From Rhodocyclaceae bacterium UBA2271 (lineage in GTDB: Bacteria; Pseudomonadota; Gammaproteobacteria; Burkholderiales; Rhodocyclaceae): 46,866 bases of DNA. Both the position numbers and the translations under genes were made by a program. Shown here one piece after another: positions 1-7,942 of the stretch (the stretch's first letter is position 1; every line of letters begins with the position of its first letter). The DNA is taken from assembly GCA_002347405.1 (NCBI GenBank), contig DDXB01000074.1:270-47135 (forward strand). Direction: 5' to 3'. The notes beneath the pieces are model-generated. The model had not been told where the DNA came from. It searched no databases and saw nothing but the letters and a program-made list of their open reading frames with translations.

Positions 1-250
1 GTCCTGCGGCCTGCGGCCTGGTGCCCCCCTCGCGGGGGGTTCTTTACGGCTCGCTTCACTCGCTTATTACGGAGCGGTTTGTTTTGGTGTGGGTGCGGAT
101 TGCGGCTGGCGCCGCGTGCCGCGTTTGCTTGGCAGCCCTCTCCCTCAATCCCTCTCCCGCAAGCGGGAGAGGGAAGCTATCTGCCTCCTCTCTCCCGCTG
201 GGAGAGAGGTCGGGAGAGAGGGTTTGGCCCGGCGCAAACGCTGTGGTCTC
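1..250. repeat. Left copy of composite intergenic repeat flanking dmeF
   Basis: No gene is seen here. The stretch contains a hairpin (CCCCCC-TCGC-GGGGGG followed by TTCTTT near 33-52), the phrase 'cggctcgctt..ctcgcttattacgg', and then a 149-bp block (95-243) that recurs exactly, in inverted orientation, at 1487-1635. The block contains two nested palindromes, around ctctcccgcaagcgggagag and ctctcccgctgggagag. The copy probably continues left of the window. The short overlapping reading frames here are artefacts of the repeat. Confidence 0.9.
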
Positions 251-274
251 GCTTTATAAATGAGAAAATCCGTC

Positions 275-1267
275 ATGCACAATCACAACCTGTCCGACTG
301 GTCGCACGACCACGTATTTGACGAAGGCAACCTTGCCGCCGAGCGCGGCACGCGCGCCGTCATGTGGATCACCGCCGTGATGATGGTGATCGAAATCTTT
401 GCCGGCTGGTGGTACAACTCGATGGCGTTGCTGGCCGATGGCTGGCACATGAGTTCGCATACCGTGGCCATCGGCGTCAGCGTGTTTGCCTACTCTGCCG
501 CCCGCCGCCATGCCAACGACCCGCGCTTTGCCTTTGGCACCTGGAAGATCGAGGTGCTGGGCGGTTTCGCCAGCGCCATCTTCCTGCTCGGCGTGGCGGC
601 GATGATGGTGTTTGCCTCGGTCGAGCGGATTTTCTCGCCACAGCCGATCCATTATCAGGAAGCATTGATCATCGCCGTGGTCGGCCTCGTCGTGAATATC
701 GTCTGCGCGGTGATCCTCGGCAAGGCGCACGACCATCACCATGATGATCACCATGGGCACGGTCACGCACATGACCATGCGCACGGCCACGACCTGAACC
801 TGAAAGCTGCCTACATCCATGTCATCACCGATGCCCTGACATCGGTGCTGGCGATTGTCGCACTGGCGGGAGGCTGGATGTATGGCTGGGACTGGCTCGA
901 CCCGGCGATGGGCATCGTCGGGGCGATCCTGGTCGCCAGCTGGGCGCGCAACCTGCTCGCCGAGACCGGCAAGGTGCTGCTCGACCGCGAGATGGATCAT
1001 CCGGTGGTGCAGGAGATTCGCGAGGCGGTCGAAACCGGCCCGGAAGCCGGCGACACACAAATCGCCGACCTGCACGTCTGGCGCGTCGGCAAGCGCACCT
1101 ACTCGTGCGCGCTGACGCTGGTCACCCACGACCCGGCGCTGACGCCGAAACAGGTGCATGAACAACTGGCCCAGCATGAAGAGATCGTGCACGCCACGAT
1201 CGAGATTCATCTGTGCCCTGGATCTGGACACCCGCCCCCCTTCGTCCCCCTCGCGGGGGGTTCTTAA
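275..1267 (+). CDS. dmeF: CDF-family divalent cation efflux transporter, DmeF-like
   Basis: Inner-membrane cation diffusion facilitator. The DmeF branch exports Co2+ and often Ni2+ by proton antiport. Six membrane segments are visible; the second carries the signature LLADGWHMSSH, with the Asp/His pair of the transport site. A His/Asp-rich loop (HDHHHDDHHGHGHAHDHAHGHD) lies between segments 4 and 5, and the second metal-site helix has HVITDALTSV. A cytoplasmic domain with IADLHVWRVG closes the protein. I chose the ATG at 275 because MHNHNLSDWSHDHVF matches the usual DmeF N-terminus and a weak GAGAAA lies upstream; an in-frame ATG at 260 is the alternative. The last roughly 12 residues (HPPPFVPLAGGS) are encoded by an intergenic repeat, so the native C-terminus was probably overwritten. 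The gene stands alone between inverted repeats. The exact metal is inferred. Confidence 0.9.
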   Translation: MHNHNLSDWSHDHVFDEGNLAAERGTRAVMWITAVMMVIEIFAGWWYNSMALLADGWHMSSHTVAIGVSVFAYSAARRHANDPRFAFGTWKIEVLGGFASAIFLLGVAAMMVFASVERIFSPQPIHYQEALIIAVVGLVVNIVCAVILGKAHDHHHDDHHGHGHAHDHAHGHDLNLKAAYIHVITDALTSVLAIVALAGGWMYGWDWLDPAMGIVGAILVASWARNLLAETGKVLLDREMDHPVVQEIREAVETGPEAGDTQIADLHVWRVGKRTYSCALTLVTHDPALTPKQVHEQLAQHEEIVHATIEIHLCPGSGHPPPFVPLAGGS

Positions 1268-1410
1268 CGGCTCGCTGCGCTCGTTTGTTACAGAGTGCCC
1301 CCGTTCAAGTTTTGAGCGGATTGCGGCTGGCGCCGCGTTCCGTCTCGCCTTGGGGCGGCCCGGCGGCGAGACTGCTTGGGTAGGGTTGCAAGTTTGAAAG
1401 TCGGCGTGAC
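1229..1410. repeat. Second copy of the modular intergenic repeat, overlapping the dmeF 3' end
   Basis: Shows the family modules: the hairpin CCCCC-TCGC-GGGGGG followed by TTCTTAA (1246-1266), 'cggctcgctgcgctcg', 'ttgcggctggcgccgcgtt', 'ggggcggcccggcgg', and at its end TGAAAGTCGGCG, the core of the short dispersed element. The dmeF stop codon lies inside it. The hairpin followed by T residues could act as a terminator for dmeF; this is inferred. Confidence 0.8.
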
Positions 1411-1803
1411 CGAAGGAAATCCCCTTTTCGGGACTGGCGGGATGGAATGCCCCGCATGGGGTACGGCGTTAAATCCACATCTGCCGCAGCGTTTGCGCCG
1501 GGCCAAACCCTCTCTCCCGACCTCTCTCCCAGCGGGAGAGAGGAGGCAGATAGCTTCCCTCTCCCGCTTGCGGGAGAGGGATTGAGGGAGAGGGCTGCCA
1601 AGCAAACGCGGCACGCGGCGCCAGCCGCAATCCGCGCCGATGCCAAGAGAAGCTCCCCGTAATACGCGAGCGTCAGCGAGCTGTAAAGACCCCCCCCGCG
1701 AGGGGGGCACCAGGCCGCAGGACGCCACGAAGTGGCGGTCCTGAGCGCAGCGAGGGATTCGGCGCAGCCGAACAAAGGGGGGCGGGCGTGAAGAGGGGCG
1801 GGC
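1268..1803. other. Gene-free, repeat-filled spacer between dmeF and the VWA gene
   Basis: These 536 bases hold no credible gene. They carry the tail of the repeat copy that starts at 1229, a short-element core at 1394-1406, a 'gaatgccccgcatggggtacggcg' block (1446-1470) related to the sequence at 37820-37842, and the right arm of the inverted repeat. Reading frames of 60-156 codons exist on both strands because the repeat lacks stops; they have no ribosome-binding sites and no family resemblance. Confidence 0.8.
1487..1725. repeat. Right (inverted) copy of composite repeat flanking dmeF
   Basis: Positions 1487-1635 are the exact reverse complement of 95-243 (149 of 149 bases by eye). Beyond the block, similarity continues with some changes to about 1722 (hairpin, 'caccaggccgcaggac'), mirroring 1-60. 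Together the two arms make a roughly 1.5-kb inverted-repeat unit with dmeF inside. Confidence 0.92.
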
Positions 1804-3051
1804 TTAATTTAACTGGATGCGCCGACCCCACGGCACCGGGGCCTTGCCCTTGACCAGCCACAGCACTGGATAATTCGGTGGCTGGGCGGGAAACTCGCCT
1901 TCCGCATCGGTGAAATAGACCAGCGAGTCCGGCTGCTGACCGCTCTTCTCGATCCACTCGAACACCGGCGTGAAGGAAGTCCCGCCGCCGCCGGCAAACT
2001 GGCGCGGCAGGCGCAATTCGTCCCAGGGTTCGAAGACCCAGGGCGCGTCCGCCGCCAGGGCGGTGTCGCAGGCGTACAGGGTAATGCGCACCGGCATCGT
2101 GCCCTTCAGCGCGTTCATCTCGCCAAGAAAGCTGGCCAGGTCGCCCTCGCTCACCGAGCCTGAAACGTCGATGGCGACATGAATGTCGCCGGAGTGGCTG
2201 CGCAGGCTAGGCCAGATCACCTCGCCCTCCCGGCGCGAGGGGCGCTGCCAGGTATAGTCATCGCGCCCCACCTGGGTCAGGTATTGGGCCAGCAGCGCGC
2301 GCCACGTCACCTGTGCGGCCAGCGCACTCTCGGTCAGGCGCGCGAGTTGCCCGGACAACTTTCCCGCCTCGCGGGCGCGTTGCGCGGCGGCGGCCAGATG
2401 ACGTTGCCATTGCTGCTGCAACTGTTCCTTTTCTTTCGCGGTCAGCGGCGGTGGCGGGCCGTTTTCCTCGTCACCCGCCGTCCCGCCAGCGCCGACTTTC
2501 CGCGGTGAACTGCCTCCCGCGTCAGGATCGATCTCCTGCGGATCGCTGCCCCCCTTGCCCTGCGCGTCAGACTCCTGTTCGCCCTGACCGCCGCCCTCCC
2601 CGCCCTCGTCGCTGTCCCAGACATGGTCGTCGAGCATTTCGCTGTCGAGATCGTCGTCGATGCAGGGGTAGATTTCTTCGGCAGCCATGCCGCGATACAG
2701 GTCGATCACCTGAGCATCGAGCGGCGGCATCAGGCCTTCGTCCATGAGCAGCGGGTTGATGGCGAAATCGCAGGCCAGGTCCCATTTGCGCTGCACGCGA
2801 TGACCGCGGCGCGCGAAATGGCCCAGTGCGCAATGCAGTGCCTCGTGGGCCAGCGCGAACTGCACCTCGGCGGAAGTCAGGTTCTCGATCCAGCTCGGGT
2901 TGTAGTAGATGGCGCGCGCATCGGTCGCCGTGGTGCGACACCAGGCGCCGGCAGGTTTCAATGGCAGGCGCAACACCAGAGCGCCGAGAAAGGGCTTGTC
3001 GAGAATCAGCCGGGTTCTGGCCGCGGCAAGCCGGGACTCGGCATCACTCAT
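1804..3051 (-). CDS. VWA-domain protein with N-terminal putative zincin motif (DUF2201-like)
   Basis: A 415-residue soluble protein. The N-terminal domain has HEALHCALGH (residues 69-78), an HExxH-type metallopeptidase-like motif. The middle (about 120-210) is an acidic, Gly-rich linker. The C-terminal domain (about 285-415) is von Willebrand factor A-like, with the MIDAS motif DVSGS and later TSF and DAEG segments. Such proteins pair with MoxR ATPases as metal-dependent maturation or chaperone modules. Its start overlaps the end of the MoxR gene by 8 bp, so the two are translationally coupled. A copy of the short dispersed element lies in the linker (2479-2499), read in antisense as PRKVGAGGTAG. 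The client protein is unknown. Peptidase activity is not established for this family. Confidence 0.85.
   Translation of the reverse strand: MSDAESRLAAARTRLILDKPFLGALVLRLPLKPAGAWCRTTATDARAIYYNPSWIENLTSAEVQFALAHEALHCALGHFARRGHRVQRKWDLACDFAINPLLMDEGLMPPLDAQVIDLYRGMAAEEIYPCIDDDLDSEMLDDHVWDSDEGGEGGGQGEQESDAQGKGGSDPQEIDPDAGGSSPRKVGAGGTAGDEENGPPPPLTAKEKEQLQQQWQRHLAAAAQRAREAGKLSGQLARLTESALAAQVTWRALLAQYLTQVGRDDYTWQRPSRREGEVIWPSLRSHSGDIHVAIDVSGSVSEGDLASFLGEMNALKGTMPVRITLYACDTALAADAPWVFEPWDELRLPRQFAGGGGTSFTPVFEWIEKSGQQPDSLVYFTDAEGEFPAQPPNYPVLWLVKGKAPVPWGRRIQLN
2479..2499 (+). repeat. Short dispersed element, copy in VWA gene linker
   Basis: Sequence ccgtcc-cGCCAGCGCCGACTTT. It falls in the low-complexity linker of the VWA gene, on the non-coding strand, and keeps the reading frame open. 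Confidence 0.75.
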
Positions 3052-4096
3052 AAAGCATCAGGTCGGCCACCGCATTGGCCCAGCCGGAAAACTGCGGCAC
3101 GGCAAACAGCGCCGCACCGATGCCGCGATGCATGTCGGACACCAGCATCACGCCCATTTCGCGCTGGGGGAATTGCTGCGCGTAATCGAGCATGTTGCCC
3201 CAGATGCGCGCCGCATCCGGCGCGTCCCTGACACGCATGGCGCGCCCCGCCAGCGCGGCGGCCACGGCGTATTGCAGGTCGATCTCGGTGGGCACGGAAA
3301 CGGCCTGGCCGGCACAAATCGCATCAAGGTCGGGCAGTCGGTCGAGGCTGTCGATGAAGGCAGCGCACTCGATGCCGGCCGCATGGCCGACGCAGGCCGC
3401 CAGCGCGCCGCCGAGCAGTTCCGGATGGTCGCCGAATTTCTGCAGCGCACGGTGGGCGAATTCCCAGGAGCGCGGGCTGGGAAAGGCCATCTCGCCGCCG
3501 GCATTCTTCGCCGGGTCGAAATCGAAAATCAGTTCGGGCTTGAAGCGCAAAAAGGCGATCAGGCCCTCGTCAATGCCGTTGGCGTAGGCCCAGGCCGCCC
3601 AGTCGTCAAGATTGACGTCCACCTCGAAGTGGGAAAAACGGTTGGCCAGCGGCGCCGGCATCGCATAGGTGACGCCGCGGTCGCCCTGGCGGTTGCCGGC
3701 GGCGAAGATCGCCCAGCCCGCGGGTACCCGGTAGTCGCCCAGCCGCCGATCGAGAATCAATTGATAGGCTGCCGCCGACACGGCCGGTGGCGCCGAAGTG
3801 ATCTCGTCCAGGAACAGCACGCCCTCCGGGCCATGACGAACGGCATCGGGCAACATGGAGGGCGTCGCCCATTCGACATGATCGCCGACGCGAAAGGGAA
3901 TGCCGCGCAGATCGGAGGGTTCCATCTGCGACAGACGGATATCGACGACCGGTACCTGGTGCCGTGCGGCCACCTGGGCGACGATCTGCGACTTGCCGAC
4001 ACCCGGCGGCCCCCACAGCATTACGGGGGTGTGGTGGCCGGCGGCGGTACTCTGAAATTCACGATCAAGGACAAAGGCAAGTTGGGCAGGGCGCAT
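3044..4096 (-). CDS. MoxR-family AAA+ ATPase
   Basis: A 350-residue ATPase with Walker A GPPGVGKS (29-36), Walker B LFLDE (94-98) and the sensor region AIFAAGNRQ. MoxR ATPases act with VWA proteins as chaperone-like machines that insert cofactors into, or remodel, target enzymes. The VWA partner lies immediately downstream with an 8-bp overlap, and the upstream flavoprotein stop is 5 bp away, so all three form one operon. The arrangement recalls the CbbQ/CbbO and NorQ/NorD pairs, but I cannot assign it to either. The reductase encoded upstream is the obvious candidate client or partner; this is inferred. Confidence 0.9.
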   Translation of the reverse strand: MRPAQLAFVLDREFQSTAAGHHTPVMLWGPPGVGKSQIVAQVAARHQVPVVDIRLSQMEPSDLRGIPFRVGDHVEWATPSMLPDAVRHGPEGVLFLDEITSAPPAVSAAAYQLILDRRLGDYRVPAGWAIFAAGNRQGDRGVTYAMPAPLANRFSHFEVDVNLDDWAAWAYANGIDEGLIAFLRFKPELIFDFDPAKNAGGEMAFPSPRSWEFAHRALQKFGDHPELLGGALAACVGHAAGIECAAFIDSLDRLPDLDAICAGQAVSVPTEIDLQYAVAAALAGRAMRVRDAPDAARIWGNMLDYAQQFPQREMGVMLVSDMHRGIGAALFAVPQFSGWANAVADLMLYE

Positions 4097-4101
4097 GGAA
4101 A

Positions 4102-5574
4102 TCAGAAGGTCTCATAGTGCAATTGATCGGCGGGCAAGTCAGCGGCGGTCAATGCCTTGCATGCCGCTTCGACAAAACCGGGCGGGCCGGCAACATAAAC
4201 CTCGCGCCGGGCGAAATCGGCTTCGGCCAGCAGGCGCGCGGCGGCGGCAACACCGGCCGCCGGCAGGTCGTCCGCTTTCAGGGTCGAGAAACTGAAGGTA
4301 TCAAGCGCGGCAGCCCAGGCGCGACACTGGTTTTCGAGATAGTGGCCGTTGTCGCGGGTCGCCGCCCAGATCAGCTGCAACGCGCCCGGCATGTTCGCGG
4401 CGACGGCACTCTCGATCAAGCTCTTCGCCGGCGCAAAGCCGGAATCGCAAACGACAAAGCTGATGTCATTGACCACGTCCTTGCGCAGCACGAAATCGCC
4501 AAACGGCCCGAACAGGCTGACCGGATCACTAGCCGTGATTCCCCCGGCAAACAGACTGCGCGCAAAATCGTCATCGGGGTTGTTGCAGATGTGGAAGAGC
4601 AGATTGCGATCGTCACAGGGACAGGAAGCAATCGGGTAATCGCCACGGAAACTGGTGCTGGCCCCCGAAATGCTCAGCGTGACGCGCTGACCGGCCAGAA
4701 AGCGCAAGCGGCCGGTGCGCGGTGTCTGCAGATGCAGCAGCATGATGTCGGTTGCCAGCGGCGCGACTTTTCTCACCGTGGCGACAATTTCCTGTTCGGG
4801 AATGTCGGATGGCAGGTTCGCCTCGAGCATCTCGATCTCCAGGTCGGTAATCGCCGTATGCGAACACAGCAGCGCATGGCCCTGGGCGCGTTCGCTGGCC
4901 GACAGCGGATAGTCGGTCTGATTCACCTGCTGGATTTTTCCCGAAACAATGCGCGCCTTGCACAAGCCGCAATTGCCGTTACGACAACCATACGATGGCG
5001 CCAGACCGGCGCGCAATGCTGCCTCGAGGACCGTTTCATTACCTTCGACAAAAAATTCGCGGCCCGATGGTTTCACTTTCACATGGGCTGTCATGACGCG
5101 TAATACATCGTCCAATACCTCCAGTGTGTCTGCGGTTTCCTCACTGCCCAGCACCCCGGCCAGCCCCTGGTCGATAAACTCGCCGAGCGCGACGAGTTGT
5201 TCCGAGGGCGAAGCCTCCACCATCGCATCAATCCGCTCGCGCAAGGCCTCGATGAGATCATGGTAGCTGGTGAGATGACGCCGCACTTCAGCCAACTCCT
5301 CGCTTTGCGCGGCAAGACGCTGCGCCAGCACCTCCTGATTGGGCAGCACCCGTTCGCGGATGCGCCGGCCGAAGGCTTCTTCGCGAATCTTGGCGGTGCG
5401 CTCAAAGGCACCGGTATCCTCCAGCCGCACATCGGGAAACACCTTCAGCAGATCTTCTGTGGTCACCATGCCATCGTGCGATGACAAGGCGCCGCTGGCG
5501 ATATGCTTTTGCATAATCGCCCGTGTCACGCCAGTCAAATGAGCTGCGCGCGAAACCGTCAGCAGATGCGACAT
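4102..5574 (-). CDS. HTH / coiled-coil / [2Fe-2S] ferredoxin-FAD-NAD(P) reductase fusion
   Basis: A 490-residue protein with four parts. Residues 1-50 look like a MerR/excisionase-type helix-turn-helix (TVSRAAHLTGVTRAIMQKHI). Residues 55-125 form a charged, probably coiled-coil segment. Residues 163-255 are a plant-type ferredoxin domain with Cys197, Cys202, Cys205 and Cys237 as [2Fe-2S] ligands. Residues 260-490 are an FAD/NAD(P)-binding reductase module of the CDP-6-deoxyglucoseen reductase/oxygenase-reductase type (DYPIASCPCDDRNL for flavin, FVVCDSGFAPAKSLIES for nucleotide). A strong GGAGGAGG precedes the ATG. It is the first gene of the operon with MoxR and VWA. A DNA-binding-like domain on a redox flavoprotein suggests either a redox-sensing regulator or a domain reused for protein contact; both are inferences. 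Confidence 0.85.
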   Translation of the reverse strand: MSHLLTVSRAAHLTGVTRAIMQKHIASGALSSHDGMVTTEDLLKVFPDVRLEDTGAFERTAKIREEAFGRRIRERVLPNQEVLAQRLAAQSEELAEVRRHLTSYHDLIEALRERIDAMVEASPSEQLVALGEFIDQGLAGVLGSEETADTLEVLDDVLRVMTAHVKVKPSGREFFVEGNETVLEAALRAGLAPSYGCRNGNCGLCKARIVSGKIQQVNQTDYPLSASERAQGHALLCSHTAITDLEIEMLEANLPSDIPEQEIVATVRKVAPLATDIMLLHLQTPRTGRLRFLAGQRVTLSISGASTSFRGDYPIASCPCDDRNLLFHICNNPDDDFARSLFAGGITASDPVSLFGPFGDFVLRKDVVNDISFVVCDSGFAPAKSLIESAVAANMPGALQLIWAATRDNGHYLENQCRAWAAALDTFSFSTLKADDLPAAGVAAAARLLAEADFARREVYVAGPPGFVEAACKALTAADLPADQLHYETF

Positions 5575-5673
5575 GGGAACCTCCTCCGATCAGTTGCCCG
5601 ATATTTCTTGATATTTCACTTCCGTGCTTTTTCATGCAGGTTCAATCATACAACGCTATCACAGACGGCTTTG

Positions 5674-6879
5674 CTAGCGCTCCTCGGGCGGCTTGAGTTT
5701 ACGAAATGATGCCCACAACGCCAGGTCGTAGCCAATTTTCATTGCCGCGCCAACCATCAGCGGTGCGCCCACCGCCACCGCGCCCATCAGCCAGCCGGCA
5801 AAAACCGGTGCCACGCCCCAGCCGCCGAGCCGCACCAGGTGAGTGACGCCCGAGGCAAAGGTACGCTCTTCCGGTTTCACCATTGCCATGACGTATGACT
5901 GGCGCGTTGGCACGTCCATCTCCACCAAACCCTCGCGCAACAGGAAGAGGATCGCCGCAACGGCAAAATTCGGTGCCAGCGGGATGGTGAGCAACAGCAG
6001 GCTCGACGGAATGTGGGTGAACACCATCGTATTGACCAACCCGATGCGCACCGCCAGCCAGGCCGCCCCAAGATGCGAGAGCGCGTTCATCAGACGGGCA
6101 CCGAAGAACAGCAGGCCAATCACCGCGGCCGAAACACCGAAACTCTCGAAGAAGAACCACGACACCAGTGCCGCGCCAAGGAAGCCGCCGGCAATGCTGT
6201 CGATGGCAAACAGCAGAGAAATCCGCCACAGTACCTTGCGGCTCTGCGGCGCCATCACCAGACGCTCGACTCGCGCCGGCACCTCGGCTGCCGCCGACAG
6301 CCCGGCATAGAGTGGCAGGCCGGCGGCCAGCAAGCCGGCGTAGACAAGGAAGGCGGCGCGATAGGCAGTCAACTCTTCCATCCCGGTGGCAAACACCAGC
6401 AGTTCCGGCAGGGCAGCGGCCAGGGCCCCGAGGCCGTGCCCGATATCCATCAGCAGGTTGTAACGGGCAAAGGCCCTTGTGCGCCCGGCATCATCGGTAG
6501 TCGCCGGCAGGATGGCCTGCTCGATGACCAGCGCCGCGCCGCGATCACGGCCCATGCCATTCAGCATGCCCAGCAACGCTGCGGCGACGATCAACCAGCC
6601 ATCGTTGCCGAGCGCCAGCATCACCCCGCCGCCTGCGGAGAGTGCCGTCAACCATAGCAGCGCGCGCCGCCGACCGATCCGGTCGCCCCACCAAGTGGCC
6701 ACCGCCACCGACAGGGTTGCACCGCCCAGTCCGGCACTCAGAATCAGCCCCAACCAGGTTGCCGACAGACCCAGACGTGCCACATAAAGCCCGAGCAGCA
6801 CACCTGACATGCCTGTCGCCAAGGCTCGCAGGAAGGCACCTGAATACAGCCGCCTTCTATCATTATCGTTAATATTCAT
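5674..6879 (-). CDS. MFS transporter, chromate-cluster paralogue 1
   Basis: A 401-residue, 12-segment major facilitator protein. The motif-A-like loop between segments 2 and 3 reads WWGDRIGRRRALL. It is divergent from chrB and shares its 97-bp AT-rich control region with double palindrome, so it is probably co-regulated with chromate resistance. It is clearly related to the MFS protein at 11594-12814: both have RIGL(V/I)NTMVFTHxP in the second half, MDVPTR further on, and KIxYDLxLxxxFR at the end. No ribosome-binding site is obvious before the ATG, and the message may have a very short leader. Substrate unknown. Confidence 0.85.
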   Translation of the reverse strand: MNINDNDRRRLYSGAFLRALATGMSGVLLGLYVARLGLSATWLGLILSAGLGGATLSVAVATWWGDRIGRRRALLWLTALSAGGGVMLALGNDGWLIVAAALLGMLNGMGRDRGAALVIEQAILPATTDDAGRTRAFARYNLLMDIGHGLGALAAALPELLVFATGMEELTAYRAAFLVYAGLLAAGLPLYAGLSAAAEVPARVERLVMAPQSRKVLWRISLLFAIDSIAGGFLGAALVSWFFFESFGVSAAVIGLLFFGARLMNALSHLGAAWLAVRIGLVNTMVFTHIPSSLLLLTIPLAPNFAVAAILFLLREGLVEMDVPTRQSYVMAMVKPEERTFASGVTHLVRLGGWGVAPVFAGWLMGAVAVGAPLMVGAAMKIGYDLALWASFRKLKPPEER

Positions 6880-6903
6880 AATATTGGATAAATGTGTATT
6901 AAC

Positions 6904-6929
6904 CTCTACGGTAACGTAGAGTACGTTAC
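6904..6929. promoter_or_regulatory. Overlapping double palindrome, probable ChrB-type operator
   Basis: Two interlocked inverted repeats: CTCTACG-GTAA-CGTAGAG (6904-6921, 7-bp arms) and GTAACGTA-GAG-TACGTTAC (6911-6929, 8-bp arms). They sit in the 97-bp AT-rich gap between the divergent MFS gene and chrB, where both promoters must lie. ChrB proteins of chromate operons are known to act as chromate-responsive regulators; ChrB binding here is inferred. Confidence 0.8.
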
Positions 6930-6976
6930 TAAAATAAATATTGCAATGTTTATAACAGTTATGTAAAGTTATCTAC

Positions 6977-7900
6977 ATGATACAACTCGTCGAATGGCTC
7001 GTTCTCGTCACCACCCTTCCCACGCGCAATGCCGCGGCACGCATGCGCCTGTGGCGCGCCATCAAGGCGCTCGGCTGCGCGGCCCTGCGGGATGGCGTCT
7101 ATCTGCTGCCGGCACGCGATGAAACCGGTGCTGCGTTGCGTGCGCTGGCCGACGATGTGCGGAACAGCGAAGGCAGCGCCGAGGTGTTATATGTAGCTGC
7201 CGACGGCGCTCAGGATGAAGCTTTTCGCCAGCTCTTCGACCGCAGCGCCGACTACGATGCCCTGATTGCCGGGATACAGACGACCTTCCCGGATGAAAAA
7301 GCCCTGCGCCGACTGACGCGGGAATTCAACGCGCTGGCAGCCAGCGACTACTTCCCGGATGCAGCCCGCCATCAGGCACAACAAGCCCTGGCGGATCTCG
7401 CCGCACAGTTGTCACCCAACGAACCACAGGCGCATCCCAGCCCGATCCGCCGTCTCGCCAGCGCCGACTTTGTCGGGCGCGTCTGGGCGACACGCAAGAA
7501 TATCTGGGTGGATCGCATGTCCTCCGCCTGGTTGATTCGTCGCTTCATCGACCCCGAGGCAAAATTTCTCTGGCTGGAAACACCGGCCGACTGTCCGCCG
7601 GACGCGCTCGGCTTCGATTTTGACAACGCTGCGTTCACCCACGTCGCCCCGGTCAACAGTTCGCCCGAGCTCGTGTCCTTCGAGGTGCTGGCGGCAAGTT
7701 TCGGCCTCGATGCCGACCCGGCCATTGCCCGCATCGGCACCATCGTGCATTACCTCGACGTCGGCGGCACCCCGGTGACCGAGGCATCGGGTATCGAAGC
7801 CGTACTGGCCGGTCTGCGTGCCGGTGCAAGCAACGACGACGCGCGCCTCGCCGAAGCAGGTCGCGTCCTCGATGGCCTCTACACGAACTACCAGCAGTAG
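6977..7900 (+). CDS. chrB: Chromate resistance protein ChrB (regulator-like, two-domain)
   Basis: A 307-residue protein with the ChrB N-terminal domain (about 1-150; LVLVTTLPTRNAAARMRLWRAIKALGCAALRDGVYLLP) and the ChrB C-terminal domain (about 165-300; WATRKNIWVDRMSSAWLIRRFIDPEAKFLW). Family members regulate or support chromate efflux by ChrA and respond to chromate. It is the first gene of a plus-strand run with chrA, the SOD, the rhodanese and a lone C-terminal-domain paralogue. The inter-domain linker (RRLASADFVGRV) contains a copy of the short dispersed element. The double palindrome upstream suggests autoregulation. The start is the ATG close to the AT-rich promoter; the ribosome-binding site is weak. 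Confidence 0.9.
   Translation: MIQLVEWLVLVTTLPTRNAAARMRLWRAIKALGCAALRDGVYLLPARDETGAALRALADDVRNSEGSAEVLYVAADGAQDEAFRQLFDRSADYDALIAGIQTTFPDEKALRRLTREFNALAASDYFPDAARHQAQQALADLAAQLSPNEPQAHPSPIRRLASADFVGRVWATRKNIWVDRMSSAWLIRRFIDPEAKFLWLETPADCPPDALGFDFDNAAFTHVAPVNSSPELVSFEVLAASFGLDADPAIARIGTIVHYLDVGGTPVTEASGIEAVLAGLRAGASNDDARLAEAGRVLDGLYTNYQQ
7450..7471 (+). repeat. Short dispersed element, copy in chrB linker
   Basis: Sequence ccgtctcGCCAGCGCCGACTTT, read in frame as RLASADF exactly between the two ChrB domains. Confidence 0.75.
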
Positions 7901-7942
7901 CAGGACCCCACCTTACCCCTCAATCCAGAAGGAGATTGCGCC

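Noticed and set aside
254..1231. Minus-strand 325-codon frame opposite dmeF
   Set aside because: Shadow frame; its His-rich parts come from palindromic-looking metal-loop codons of dmeF.
1288..1775. Overlapping frames of 140-156 codons in the spacer after dmeF
   Set aside because: They translate inverted repeat DNA, recur in several frames and lack start signals.
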